From Embleya sp040605455 (lineage in GTDB: Bacteria > Actinomycetota > Actinomycetes > Streptomycetales > Streptomycetaceae), in the NCBI RefSeq assembly GCF_040605455.1, contig NZ_JBEXCV010000043.1:1-58618 (forward strand): a stretch of DNA of 58,618 bases, in the 5' to 3' direction. How positions within the stretch are numbered: the stretch's first letter is position 1; each line of letters begins with the position of its first letter. The notes beneath the pieces are model-generated. The model was not told the DNA's origin. It made no database searches and was given only the letters and a program-made list of their open reading frames with translations. A program made the translations under genes and the position numbers. Below, piece after piece: positions 50,163 through 58,618 of the stretch.

Positions 50163-50432
50163 TCATCACGCGACTACCTCGACGCGTACGTCCTGGAGTG
50201 GACGCTGCACCACCTCGATCTGATCGCGCACCTGCCGGACGCCGCCGAGCCACCCGCGGAGGGCCTCGCCCTTACGCGCGAAATGCTGGAGAAGATCGCC
50301 GGGGTCGCGTTCCCCGCGTCGTTCTCCGACAGGGACGCGCTGCCGGTCGGCACCGGAGGGCGCGCCGCGACCGACGCGGAGCAGGCCGAACTGGGCGAGG
50401 TGGCCGCTAAACTACCGCTCGTCCTCGGCTGA
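50163..50432 (+). pseudogene. C-terminal fragment of a maleylpyruvate isomerase-family gene
   Basis: From about 50163 the frame reads SSRDYLDAYVLEWTLHHLDLIAHLP, then FPASFSDRDALPVGTGGRAATDAEQAELGEVAAKLPLVLG and stop. This is the C-terminal region of mycothiol-dependent maleylpyruvate isomerase-like proteins; the N-terminal DinB-like domain (about 150 residues) and the start are missing. Confidence 0.72.
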
Positions 50433-50530
50433 TCCCCCGGCCCCGCGTCGGTAGGACAGGCGTTGCCGGCGGCCGGCGGCGAGGTCCGGGGTCGCGGCCC
50501 GGGAGCGCAGTGCACCCGGGGCGACGGACG

Positions 50531-51595
50531 TCACGGGAGCAGGGTGAAGGGCGCCGTCGCGCGGACCTCGCCGTTGACGACGATCTCCAGGCCGCGGGGG
50601 CCGGGCGGTTCGGCGCGCGTGGTCACCGGGCGGAAGGAGTGGGACCTGGCGAGCACGAACGTATCCCCGGCGCCCTGCGCGACGCGCTCGGTCAGATGGA
50701 ACACCCGGCGGGAACCGTCGCGGCAGACCGCGTACTTCAGTACAAGCGGCCCGGGCCCGTCGGCGCGCACGGTGACAGTGAACAGGAGGCGGTCGCCGGT
50801 CACGACGGTGTCCGCGACCACGAGCGATTCCACCGTGCCGCTACCGTGTGCCGCACCGACCAGGGCGAGCGCCTCGGGATGCCCCGCTCGCAGGAGACCG
50901 CGGGCGGCGTGGCGCACCACGCGGTCGGTGTGCTCGCCGCCTTCGGCACGCCAGCGGCTCAGCACGGCCAGCGCCGTGTCGGGATGGTCCCGGGCGATGT
51001 CGTTGACGTGGTTGGAGACCGAGCGGCGTACGTACTCGCTCGGGTCGTCGCGCAGCCGTTCCAGGATCGGCAGCGTCGGGCCGGGGGCCATCAGCCACCG
51101 CACGCGCCCGCCCCAGGGCAGGCGTGGCCGGGTGCCCTCGGACGCGAGGCGGCGCAGGTGCTCGTCGGCGTCGTCGGCCCAGTCCCGGATGATCTTCAGC
51201 GCGATGTCCTGGTAGCGGTCGAGGTACGGGCGTACCGCGAACTCGGCCGTGGCGAAGGGGGTGATCACGGCGAGCGTGGACATGGCCTCGTCCAGGTGCT
51301 CGACCCCGTGGACCGCGACGTAGTCGGTGGCGGGCCAACCGCTCCACATGTCCAGGCCGGTGTGCGCCGTCGCCTCCCGCAGGACCGCGGCGGCCTGCGG
51401 AAAGGGCAGATCCAGCGTCGCGTGCAGGGCCCGAGCCACGTGGGCGACGCGAGCCTTGAGCTCCAGCCCGTCCAGCCCGTCGAGCGCGTCGGCGACGAAG
51501 CGGTCGCGGGGGAAGGCGCCGCGGGCGGCGGCGACACCGTCGGCCAGGGCGGCGACGGAGGTCGCGTTGATCATGTCCTTGAGCGGTTGGGCCAT
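50531..51595 (-). CDS. AlkC-like DNA alkylation repair protein (HEAT repeats)
   Basis: A 354-residue all-helical protein. MAQPLKDMINATSVAALADG, DGLDGLELKARVAHVARALHATL and ATAEFAVRPYLDRYQDIALKIIRDWADDADEHLRRLASEG follow AlkC/AlkD-type glycosylases, which excise N3- or N7-alkylpurines using HEAT repeats. The repeats are followed by a C-terminal beta-rich domain of about 100 residues (TVVTGDRLLFTVTVRADGPGPLVLKYAV), as seen in some AlkC proteins with an Ig-like domain. ATG at 51595 (MAQPL); the longer reading has no site. Confidence 0.85.
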   Translation of the reverse strand: MAQPLKDMINATSVAALADGVAAARGAFPRDRFVADALDGLDGLELKARVAHVARALHATLDLPFPQAAAVLREATAHTGLDMWSGWPATDYVAVHGVEHLDEAMSTLAVITPFATAEFAVRPYLDRYQDIALKIIRDWADDADEHLRRLASEGTRPRLPWGGRVRWLMAPGPTLPILERLRDDPSEYVRRSVSNHVNDIARDHPDTALAVLSRWRAEGGEHTDRVVRHAARGLLRAGHPEALALVGAAHGSGTVESLVVADTVVTGDRLLFTVTVRADGPGPLVLKYAVCRDGSRRVFHLTERVAQGAGDTFVLARSHSFRPVTTRAEPPGPRGLEIVVNGEVRATAPFTLLP

Positions 51596-51826
51596 GCGGC
51601 CAACGGTGCCAGACCGGTCCGACACCGGCCGGATCCGTAGTGTGATCCGGGACCCGACGGCGGCGACCCTTCGCGCCCCGGATGGCACCTGGTCATCGGG
51701 GTCGACACCGACACTGACACCGACAGCGGCGGCGACATCACCGTTATCGTGCTTGAAGTTCGCTATGTTCCACCTGCTGCATCAGCGTAGTGGCCGCATG
51801 GCCGCGAGGAAGGCGGTGGCCGGACG

Positions 51827-52522
51827 ATGCCGAAGTCGCAGACGGTGCGTAGGCCGGTGTTCGCGCGGTTCTACGCGCATGTGGCGGGCCCAGGGCTGGA
51901 GAAGGCAGGCGTCGGCGAGCATCGAGCCCGACTGCTGCGGGACCTGACCGGTGAGGTGCTGGAGATCGGCGCGGGGCACGGCGCGAACTTCGCGCACTAC
52001 CCGCCGTCGGTGGCGCACGTGGCCGCCGTCGAGCCGGAGCCGCGGTTGCGAGCGTTGGCGATCGAGGCAGCCCGGCGCGCCGCGGTGCCGGTGGACGTCC
52101 GCGACGGCTTGGCGGACGGACTTCCGTTCGAGGATGCGACGTTCGATGCCGTGGTGTTCTGCCTGGCGCTGTGCTCGGTGCCGAACCCGCATGCGGCGCT
52201 TGCCGAGGCGTACCGGGTGTTGCGACCGGGCGGCCAACTGCGGTTCTTCGAGCACGTGCGGGCGAGCACCGCGCGGATGCGTCGGATGCAGCGGGTGGTG
52301 GACGCGACGGTGTGGCCGCTGCTGTGCGGGGGCTGTCACACCGGACGCGACACCGAGGCTGGGATTCGCCGGGCCGGCTTCGCGGTCACCGAGCTGGACC
52401 GCTTCGTGTTCCCGGCCACCCGGATCCCGACGCCCGCGGGCACCCACATTCTCGGCATCGCCGTACGCCCCCGGGCCCCGGGCGACGGCGACCCCGAGAC
52501 CCGCACGCAAAGCCGGGCTTGA
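51827..52522 (+). CDS. Class I SAM-dependent methyltransferase
   Basis: A 231-residue Methyltransf_11-type enzyme. Motif I is VLEIGAGHGANFAHYP, the motif II acidic residue lies in VAAVEPEPRLRA, and post-motif regions are FDAVVFCLALCSVPN and AYRVLRPGGQLRFFEHV. CGGCHTGRDTEAGIRRAGF matches UbiE/arsenite-methyltransferase-like relatives, so lipid or thiol substrates are possible. No partner gene. Confidence 0.88.
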   Translation: MPKSQTVRRPVFARFYAHVAGPGLEKAGVGEHRARLLRDLTGEVLEIGAGHGANFAHYPPSVAHVAAVEPEPRLRALAIEAARRAAVPVDVRDGLADGLPFEDATFDAVVFCLALCSVPNPHAALAEAYRVLRPGGQLRFFEHVRASTARMRRMQRVVDATVWPLLCGGCHTGRDTEAGIRRAGFAVTELDRFVFPATRIPTPAGTHILGIAVRPRAPGDGDPETRTQSRA

Positions 52523-52659
52523 CGACCGCGAAATGGAGTCGTGCCGGGGTCATGCGTGCGTGACGCCCGGGCAACATCCCCGAGTCGCCACCACCCGCCA
52601 CCGCGGCTGCCGATGGGAGCGCACGTCCCGGCGCACCGGCATCCGAAGGGACGTCCCGC

Positions 52660-53262
52660 ATGACACAGGAAACCCGCCCCGAGGTCGGATTCCCGCTCGA
52701 CGTACACGTCTTGCTCCGCCGCGGCCGCCGGCTCCTGCTCCTGCGCCGGGCCACGACCTCCCCGTACGCACCCGGCCTGCTGTGCCTACCCTCCGGCAAG
52801 GTCGAACCGGGCGAGGACGTGATCACCGCCGCCGTCCGCGAAGTCGCCGAGGAGACCGGCGTCGTCCTGCACCCGCGCATGCTCCGATGTGACCTTGTCC
52901 TGCAACACCGCCCGCCCCGGGGGCCGTTGCGCATCGGCTGGTTCTTCACCGCCGACGGATGGCCGGGAGCCCACAACCTCGACGCGACGGACGACGTACG
53001 CAACACCGAACCGCACAAACACGACGAACTCGTCTGGGCGGACCCCGACGACCTGCCGGCCGACCTCGTCGCCTATACGCGCGCCGGTCTGGACGCCATC
53101 CGCGCGGGCACCTGCTACGCCCTCCACCTCCAGCACCCCGGGGACGCCGTCCACGACGACGGACCCAGCACCCGACGCCTGCTCCCCATCCGCGGTATCG
53201 ATGGGGGACGAGGCGACGACCGAGGTCCAACAGACCGGGTTTCCCCACGACTTCGGGGGTAG
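52660..53262 (+). CDS. Nudix hydrolase
   Basis: A 200-residue Nudix protein. The full Nudix box is visible in residues 47-69 as GKVEPGEDVITAAVREVAEETGV, with the metal-binding glutamates of REVAEE. Members hydrolyse nucleoside diphosphates linked to another moiety. The C-terminal 35 residues (GGRGDDRGPTDRVS...) are probably disordered. ATG at 52660. Confidence 0.92.
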   Translation: MTQETRPEVGFPLDVHVLLRRGRRLLLLRRATTSPYAPGLLCLPSGKVEPGEDVITAAVREVAEETGVVLHPRMLRCDLVLQHRPPRGPLRIGWFFTADGWPGAHNLDATDDVRNTEPHKHDELVWADPDDLPADLVAYTRAGLDAIRAGTCYALHLQHPGDAVHDDGPSTRRLLPIRGIDGGRGDDRGPTDRVSPRLRG

Positions 53263-53460
53263 TCCAGCCGCCGACCTGCCGGAACGGCGGGTGCCGCCCT
53301 TCCCGGGGTTGCTTCGGCGATCTCTTGCGACCCGGGCCTACGATCAGCCCGTGACCCCAGCCTCGCTGCCCGGCGGCTGCTCGCTCACGTTGGGTCCGTC
53401 GACGCGTACGAGCACCACCGGGCGTTGCGGAATGCCGTTCTGCGAACGATCCTGGCCGGC

Positions 53461-54030
53461 ATGGCGCGACCGAGGCGGACCATCGAATGTGAAGACTTCG
53501 TCCTGCGATGCTGGCGGGGGCAGGGGGACTTCGCTGCGGCATTCGAGTTGATCGAGGAGTCCCTGGACCACCTGCGTCCCTGGGAGCCGTGGGTCGCCCG
53601 GCACAGCGAGGAGAACACGCGAGACCTCCTCGCCAAGTTCGAGTCGAGATGGGCAACCGGTGATGTGTACAACTACGCCATCGCCAAAGACGGCACGCTC
53701 ATCGGCATGTGCCAGAGCTCGCGCGGGATCGAACCCCAGGGCCGGCGCATGGGGTATTGGCTGCACCCCGCCGCCACGGGTCAGGGCATCGCCACGAGAG
53801 CGACAGCGACCATGGTCACCGAGATGTTCACCCTGCCGGACGTGGAGTACCTGGAAATCGCGCACGATGTGGCCAACGTCTCCAGCGCAGCCATACCGCG
53901 CCGGTTGGGCTTCACCGAGCTCCGACGTGAACAGGCAACGCCGCCCGTGGCTCCCGCCGGCCGCGGGATCGACGTGGTCTGGCGGCTGAACCGCCCCGCG
54001 CCACCCGTCGACGGCACTCGCTCCCCCTGA
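53461..54030 (+). CDS. GNAT acetyltransferase, RimJ/RimL-like
   Basis: A 189-residue GNAT protein. FVLRCWRGQGDFAAAFELIEESLDHLRPWEPWVARHSEENTRDLL and IGMCQSSRGIEPQGRRMGYWLHPAATGQGIATRATATMV carry the RimJ/RimL pattern, with the acetyl-CoA loop at GQGIAT. These enzymes acetylate N-termini of ribosomal proteins or small molecules. The ATG at 53461 is preferred; a TTG 12 codons earlier is possible. Neither has a strong site. Confidence 0.82.
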   Translation: MARPRRTIECEDFVLRCWRGQGDFAAAFELIEESLDHLRPWEPWVARHSEENTRDLLAKFESRWATGDVYNYAIAKDGTLIGMCQSSRGIEPQGRRMGYWLHPAATGQGIATRATATMVTEMFTLPDVEYLEIAHDVANVSSAAIPRRLGFTELRREQATPPVAPAGRGIDVVWRLNRPAPPVDGTRSP

Positions 54031-54200
54031 AGATCCGCACCCACCGACCTCGGCTCCCGCCCCTTCGGCATCGAACGGGCCGGCCCCGGCAAGGGGCGCG
54101 GCTGCGACGCCTCCGGGCACGGGCGTCGACCGCGCTCCGGTGGCTCCGCGTGGCGGACGCCCCCGCTCCGGCGGCGCCGTGCCGCCGGAACGGGACGCGC

Positions 54201-55703
54201 TCACAGGTCGGCCAACAGCGTCGCCGGCCGCTCGACGCAGTCCGCCACGTAACGCAGGAAGCCGCCCGCCACACCGCCGTCGCACACGCGGTGGTCGAAG
54301 CTCAACGACAACTGGGTGACCTTGCGCACGGTGAGCGCGCCGTCGACGACCCACGGCTTGTCGACGATGCGGCCGACCCCCAGTAGCGCGGCCTCGGGAT
54401 GGTTGATGATCGGGGTGGAGCCGTCGACGCCGAACACGCCGTAGTTGTTCAGCGTGAACGTGCCCCCGATCAACGCCTCGGGCGGCAGCGCGCCGGTGCG
54501 GGCCAGCGCGGTCAACCGACCCAGCTCGGCCGCGAGTTGCCCGGTCGTCAGGGTGTGTGCGTCGCGCACCACGGGCACCACCAGGCCGCGTTCGGTCTGC
54601 GCGGCGAAGCCCACGTTCACGTGCGCAAAGCGCACGATCTCCTCGCGGGCGGTGTCCACGCTGGAGTTCAGTGCCGGGAAGCGCCGCAGGCCCGCGACGC
54701 AGATCCGGGTCAGCAGCGCCAACAGGCCGATGCGCTGCTCCGGATGCGCGGTTTGGAGCACGTCCTTGGCCTCCAGCAGCGCCGTGGCGTCCACGTCCAC
54801 CCAGGCCGTGGCGTCCGGGATCTCGGCACGGCTGCGCGCGAGCTTGTGCGCGACCGCACGCCGGATGCCGCGCAGCGCGATGCGCTCCACGCCATGGGCG
54901 CCGACCGACGCGCCCGCTGCGGACGAACCTGCTTGCCGTTCCCGGGCGATGGCCAGTTCCACGTCGACGCGGCGGATGATGCCGTCGGCTTTGCCGGCCG
55001 CCAGGCGGGCCACGTCGATGCCGTGGTCGCGAGCCAGTCTGCGCACCAGCGGGGAGATCACCAGGCACGTGCCGACCCGGCTCGCTGTCGCCGCCGGCTG
55101 CGCATCGCCGTCGACGCGTACAGGCTGCCCGGGCTCGGCGCCGACCCGGCCCATCTCGGCCGCCGGTGCGTCACCGCCGGCGACGCGTACGGGCCGCCCC
55201 GGCGTGGTGGCCCCGGCACCCACCCGCAGGCCGTGTGCCGCGGCGGCGGGCGAAGCCGGCCCTCGGCGGCGACGCCGCGAGACGGGCGCGTGGCCGGTGC
55301 CGTAGCCGATCAGGACGTTGCCGGAACCTGCCTGCTCCTCCTCGCGATAGCGGTCCGCGGCACCGGAGTTCGTAGTACCGGGGTTCGTCGTACCCGGGTC
55401 CGCGGCACCGGGGCCCGGCGCATCGGGAGCCGCCGAGGTTTCCGTGGGCGCGGCGCCGACCGTGATCAGCGGCCGGCCCACCGCGAGCGCCGTGCCGGCC
55501 TCGGCGTGCAGGCACAACACGGTGCCCGCGTACGGCACCGGCACCTCGACGGCGGCCTTGGCGGTCTCGACCTCGACCACGATGTGGTCGACCTCCACCG
55601 TGTCGCCGACGGCGACCTTCCACTCGACGATCTCGGCCTCGGTCAAACCCTCGCCCAGATCCGGCAGCAGGAAGACCTGCGCATGGAGCGTGTCGGTGCT
55701 CAC
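54201..55703 (-). CDS. Branched-chain 2-oxoacid dehydrogenase E2 (dihydrolipoyl acyltransferase)
   Basis: A 500-residue E2. The lipoyl domain occupies 8-83 (Lys49 in ETAKA), then a Pro/Gly/Ala-rich linker with TTNPGTTNSG repeats, the E1/E3-binding domain near 213-250 (CLVISPLVRRLARDHGIDVARLAA), and a catalytic domain ending SFDHRVCDGG (His471, Asp475). It transfers the acyl group from E1 to CoA, giving branched starter units for fatty acids and polyketides. It is last in the operon; its start overlaps the E1-beta stop by 4 bases. Confidence 0.95.
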   Translation of the reverse strand: MSTDTLHAQVFLLPDLGEGLTEAEIVEWKVAVGDTVEVDHIVVEVETAKAAVEVPVPYAGTVLCLHAEAGTALAVGRPLITVGAAPTETSAAPDAPGPGAADPGTTNPGTTNSGAADRYREEEQAGSGNVLIGYGTGHAPVSRRRRRGPASPAAAAHGLRVGAGATTPGRPVRVAGGDAPAAEMGRVGAEPGQPVRVDGDAQPAATASRVGTCLVISPLVRRLARDHGIDVARLAAGKADGIIRRVDVELAIARERQAGSSAAGASVGAHGVERIALRGIRRAVAHKLARSRAEIPDATAWVDVDATALLEAKDVLQTAHPEQRIGLLALLTRICVAGLRRFPALNSSVDTAREEIVRFAHVNVGFAAQTERGLVVPVVRDAHTLTTGQLAAELGRLTALARTGALPPEALIGGTFTLNNYGVFGVDGSTPIINHPEAALLGVGRIVDKPWVVDGALTVRKVTQLSLSFDHRVCDGGVAGGFLRYVADCVERPATLLADL

Positions 55704-56716
55704 GCCGCCCCCTTGACCAAGTGCCGCACGTCGGGCGTGTCGTCGAACTGCAACCGGTCCACGGCGTCCAGGACGCGATCCACACCGGGTAGGTGCGCGT
55801 GCTCCAACTTCGGCGGCGGGTAGGGGATGTCGAACCCGGCCACCCGCAACACCGGCGCGGCCAGCGAGTGGAAGCAGCGCTCCTGCACCCGGGCCGCGAT
55901 CTCGGCGCCGACGCCCGCGAAGCCCTGGGCCTCCTGGATCACCACGCAGCGCCCCGTGCGGCGCACCGACGCGGCCACCGTCTCGTCGTCGAAGGGCACG
56001 AGCGTGCGCAGGTCCACCACCTCCAGGCTGCGGCCCTCCAACGCCGCGGCAGCCGCGGCCTCCAACGCCACCGGCACCGACGGGCCGTACGCCACCAGCG
56101 TCGCGTCCGAGCCCGCGCGGCGCACGACCGCGCGACCGAACTCCCTTGCACCGCGCGCGGCAACGTCGACCTCCTCCTTCGCCCAGTACAGCTTCTTGGG
56201 TTCGAGGAACACCACCGGGTCCGGATCCTCGATCGCGTCGCGCAGCAGCCAGTAGGCGTCCTCGGGCGTCGCCGGGGTGACCACCTTCAGCCCGGGGGTG
56301 TGCGCGTAGTACGCCTCGCTCGAGTCGCAGTGGTGTTCGACGCCGCCGATGCCACCCGCGTACGGAATGCGGATCACCATCGGCAGCGTGAGCCGGCCGC
56401 GAGTGCGGTTGCGAAACTTCGCGACGTGCGAGGCGATCTGCTCGAAGGCGGGGTAGGCGAAGGCGTCGAACTGCATCTCCACCACGGGCCGGAAGCCGCC
56501 CATCGCCATCCCCACGGCCAAGCCGACGATGCCGGCCTCGGCGAGCGGGGTGTCGAAGCAGCGCTGCTCGCCGAAGTCGCGGGTCAGGCCGTCGGTGATG
56601 CGGAAGACGCCGCCGAGCGGACCGACGTCCTCGCCGAAGATCAGTACCCGCTCGTCCGCCGCCAACGCGTCGCGCAGAGCCGTGTTCAGGGCCTGTGCCA
56701 TCGTGAGGGTCGCCAT
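55700..56716 (-). CDS. Branched-chain 2-oxoacid dehydrogenase E1 beta subunit
   Basis: A 338-residue E1 beta: LIFGEDVGPLGGVFRITDGL, DTPLAEAGIVGLAVGMAMGGFRPVVEMQF and PYAGGIGGVEHHCDSSEAYYAHTPGLKVVTPATPEDAYWLL are typical. It pairs with the alpha subunit for TPP-dependent decarboxylation of 2-oxoisovalerate and related acids. The ATG at 56716 lies one base after the alpha-subunit stop, and the stop overlaps the E2 start, so the three are one operon. Confidence 0.96.
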   Translation of the reverse strand: MATLTMAQALNTALRDALAADERVLIFGEDVGPLGGVFRITDGLTRDFGEQRCFDTPLAEAGIVGLAVGMAMGGFRPVVEMQFDAFAYPAFEQIASHVAKFRNRTRGRLTLPMVIRIPYAGGIGGVEHHCDSSEAYYAHTPGLKVVTPATPEDAYWLLRDAIEDPDPVVFLEPKKLYWAKEEVDVAARGAREFGRAVVRRAGSDATLVAYGPSVPVALEAAAAAALEGRSLEVVDLRTLVPFDDETVAASVRRTGRCVVIQEAQGFAGVGAEIAARVQERCFHSLAAPVLRVAGFDIPYPPPKLEHAHLPGVDRVLDAVDRLQFDDTPDVRHLVKGAA

Positions 56717-56717
56717 C

Positions 56718-57833
56718 TCAGACCTCCTGGGCGGTGGATTCGGCGGCGAGCAGGGCTCGTTGCTCGCGCAGTTGAGGGGTGGGTTCGGCGAAGACGTGGT
56801 CGAACAGTTCGAGCGGATCGGCCGGGCTGTCGGTGTTCATCCGGGTGCGCAGATCCGCCGCGAACGCCTCGGCGGCGTCCCGGTCGGCCGCCACGTCCTC
56901 GTCCGTGAGCAGGCCGCGCCCGCGCAGGTGGGCCTCCAGGCGCTTCAGCGGATCGGCCGTACGCCAAGCTTCCACCTCGGCCGCGTCGCGGTAGCGCGTC
57001 GCGTCGTCGGCATTGGTGTGCGCTTCCATGCGGTAGGTGTGCGCCTCCACCAGGAACGGGCCGTTCCCGGCGCGAGCGTGGTCGACCGCCGCGGTCAGCA
57101 CGGCCAGCACCGCCACCAGGTCGTTGCCGTCCACCTGTTCGGAGCGCACGCCGTATCCGACACCCTTGTAGGCCAGCGCGGGTGCGGCGCTCTGTCGGGC
57201 GAGCGGCACCGAGATGGCGTACTTGTTGTTCTGTACGAAGAACACCACCGGCGCGCGGAAGACCGCCGCGAAGTTGAGCGCCTCGTGGAAGTCGCCCTCG
57301 CTGGTGCCGCCGTCGCCGATGAACGCCATCGCCACCCGGTCCTCGCCTCTGCGCCGCATCGCCTCGGCCATGCCGGTGGCGTGCAGGACCTGGGTGGCCA
57401 GCGGCGTGCACTGCGGCGCCACCCGGGTGGCCACCGGGTCGTAGCCGCAGTGCCAGTCCCCGCGCAGCAGCGTCAGCACCTCGACCGGGTCCACGCCCCG
57501 GGAGACCAGAGCCACCGAGTCGCGGTAGGTCGGGAACAGCCAGTCGTCCTCGCGCAGCGCGAGCACCCCGGCGATCTGGCATGCCTCCTGGCCGCGACTG
57601 GAGGGGTACACGGCGAGCCGGCCCTGCTTGGTGAGCGCGGTGGCCTGGGTGTCGAACCGCCGCCCGAGCACCATGCGCCGGTAGGCCTCGCGCAGTTGCG
57701 CCTCGTGCGGTGCGGTGTATTCGGCGGGTGCCGGCCCGACCGTGCCGTCCTCGGCGACGAAGCGCACCGGGGCGAGCGAGGGAAGGAAGCTCTGCATCGC
57801 CCGGCGCAGGGCCGTCGCGGATATCGGAGACAT
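56718..57833 (-). CDS. Branched-chain 2-oxoacid dehydrogenase E1 alpha subunit
   Basis: A 371-residue E1 alpha. The TPP-binding motif begins GDGGTSEG (residues 173-180) and ends with the QNN pair near 201-203. SSRGQEACQIAGVLAL and EAHTYRMEAHTNADDATRYR are typical family blocks; the last contains the phosphorylation-loop-like region of eukaryotic E1. First gene of the bkd-type operon, divergent from an Lrp/AsnC regulator with about 120 bases between starts. Confidence 0.96.
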   Translation of the reverse strand: MSPISATALRRAMQSFLPSLAPVRFVAEDGTVGPAPAEYTAPHEAQLREAYRRMVLGRRFDTQATALTKQGRLAVYPSSRGQEACQIAGVLALREDDWLFPTYRDSVALVSRGVDPVEVLTLLRGDWHCGYDPVATRVAPQCTPLATQVLHATGMAEAMRRRGEDRVAMAFIGDGGTSEGDFHEALNFAAVFRAPVVFFVQNNKYAISVPLARQSAAPALAYKGVGYGVRSEQVDGNDLVAVLAVLTAAVDHARAGNGPFLVEAHTYRMEAHTNADDATRYRDAAEVEAWRTADPLKRLEAHLRGRGLLTDEDVAADRDAAEAFAADLRTRMNTDSPADPLELFDHVFAEPTPQLREQRALLAAESTAQEV

Positions 57834-57953
57834 CGAAGATGCTCGCTTTCATTGGACGTTTGACAGGTGAATGTTCCATCCGGGCGAAGTTCTGTTCAAG
57901 GATTTCCGGAATCACGCGATAGACTGTCGCGATCAGACGTCGATGGGAGCCAA

Positions 57954-58454
57954 ATGTCCGAGGATGAAGTGTCGACGCGTCCGGAGTCGGGACGTTTGGC
58001 CGGCGCGCCGGACGCCACCGATCGTGCGATCATCGCCGAACTGGTCGAGGACGGACGGATATCCGTGCGCGCCCTCGCCGAACGCGTGCACATCTCCCGC
58101 GCCAACGCCTACGCCCGCATCGGCCGGATGGTCGAGGACGGCACGATCTCCGGCTTCACCGCGCGATTGAACCCGCAGCGCGTGGGCCTGGGCACGACCG
58201 CGTACGTCACCGTCACCATCCAGCAGAACGCCTGGCGCGCGGTCGGCGAACGGCTGCGTGAGGTCCCCTACATCGAGCACTTCGCTCTGGTCGGCGGCGA
58301 CTACGACGTCCTGGCCCTGGTGCGCACGCCCGACAACACCGCGCTGCGCGAGGTGGTCCTGGAGCAGATCCAGAGCATCCCCAACGTGCGCTCCACCCGC
58401 ACCTGGCTGGTCTTCGAGGAGGCGCCCGGACGTGGGGCCGCCTGGGAGGCGTGA
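57954..58454 (+). CDS. Lrp/AsnC family regulator, BkdR-like
   Basis: A 166-residue regulator. The N-terminal helix-turn-helix is DRAIIAELVEDGRISVRALAERVHISRANAYARIGRMVEDGTISGF, and the RAM ligand-binding domain is YVTVTIQ...IEHFALVGGDYDVLALVRT. Being divergent from the branched-chain oxoacid dehydrogenase operon, it is the probable BkdR, responding to branched-chain amino acids or oxoacids. ATG at 57954 with GGGAG upstream; the frame to 57867 is open but lacks a site. Confidence 0.93.
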   Translation: MSEDEVSTRPESGRLAGAPDATDRAIIAELVEDGRISVRALAERVHISRANAYARIGRMVEDGTISGFTARLNPQRVGLGTTAYVTVTIQQNAWRAVGERLREVPYIEHFALVGGDYDVLALVRTPDNTALREVVLEQIQSIPNVRSTRTWLVFEEAPGRGAAWEA

Positions 58455-58523
58455 GCGGACGCGGGAAAGGCCGTTGCGGGGGCCGGGACCCGGGTCCGCG
58501 TCGCCCCTTCCGGGTGCGCCGGG

Positions 58524-58618
58524 ATGCCGCGCATCGACGACAGCGACGATCGGCAGGACACGTACGATCTGCCCGTTCCGCCCGAGCCGCACGAGGGTGG
58601 TGGGGCCGGTTGGCTGCT
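58524..58618 (+). CDS. Possible partial CDS running off the window end
   Basis: From the ATG at 58524 the frame reads MPRIDDSDDRQDTYDLPVPP, acidic and Pro-rich, and stays open to the last base. Too short to identify. Confidence 0.35.
   Translation, partial: MPRIDDSDDRQDTYDLPVPPEPHEGGGAGWL

Overview
The window comes from a very GC-rich actinomycete, most likely a Streptomyces-like member of the Streptomycetaceae. The evidence is the strong G/C bias at third codon positions, many GTG starts, a complete conservon (cvn) operon, a Tat substrate, mostly ATGA/GTGA stop-start overlaps, and many TetR and WYL regulators. No rRNA, tRNA or CRISPR array was seen.

Region 1 (1-6.7 kb): an enoyl-CoA hydratase-family gene faces a conservon on the minus strand. 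The conservon order is sensor ATPase, Roadblock/LC7, DUF742, small GTPase, CYP157-like P450, then a second P450 behind a strong hairpin. Region 2 (7.7-24.7 kb) holds: an FAD monooxygenase; a DUF3052 protein; a Tat-exported protein of unknown function; a universal-stress-like protein; a decayed EamA transporter; a TetR/AidB-like acyl-CoA dehydrogenase operon; an aconitase; an SRPBCC protein; a TetR gene divergent from an RsbQ/RsbP-like hydrolase-phosphatase pair; and a TetR/DUF2867 divergent pair with a clear palindromic operator.

Region 3 (24.8-34.5 kb): an NmrA-like/LysR divergent pair, an alpha/beta hydrolase whose 3' end is lost near a 15-bp tandem repeat, a very small gene coupled to it, NAD synthetase, two WYL regulators, an AlkZ-like winged-helix protein, a MerR-PP2C fusion, and a VOC protein overlapping a DinB remnant. 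Region 4 (34.7-42.0 kb): a LuxR-type regulator remnant, then a carboxylesterase gene split by a 5,617-bp Tn3-family transposon (36029-41645). The transposon has about 50-bp inverted repeats and a TACAC target duplication. It carries tnpA, a res-like site, tnpR, and a passenger pair: a SAM methyltransferase with a TTA codon and a divergent TetR regulator.

Region 5 (42-54 kb): GNAT acetyltransferases, an aldo-keto reductase, several conserved small proteins, an isolated gcvH, a SUKH-domain protein, an AlkC-like HEAT-repeat protein, a methyltransferase, a Nudix hydrolase, and remnants of an AfsR-type regulator, an AhpD-like protein and a maleylpyruvate isomerase. Region 6 (54.2-58.5 kb): a three-gene branched-chain 2-oxoacid dehydrogenase operon (E1 alpha, E1 beta, E2) divergent from an Lrp/AsnC regulator.

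The window shows two main themes. One is regulation: conservon, RsbQ/RsbP, MerR-PP2C, TetR, WYL and LysR pairs. The other is gene decay: at least eight truncated genes lie between 12 and 51 kb, as expected of a plastic chromosomal region. Three genes belong to families linked to alkylation damage (AidB-like, AlkZ-like, AlkC-like), but they are scattered.
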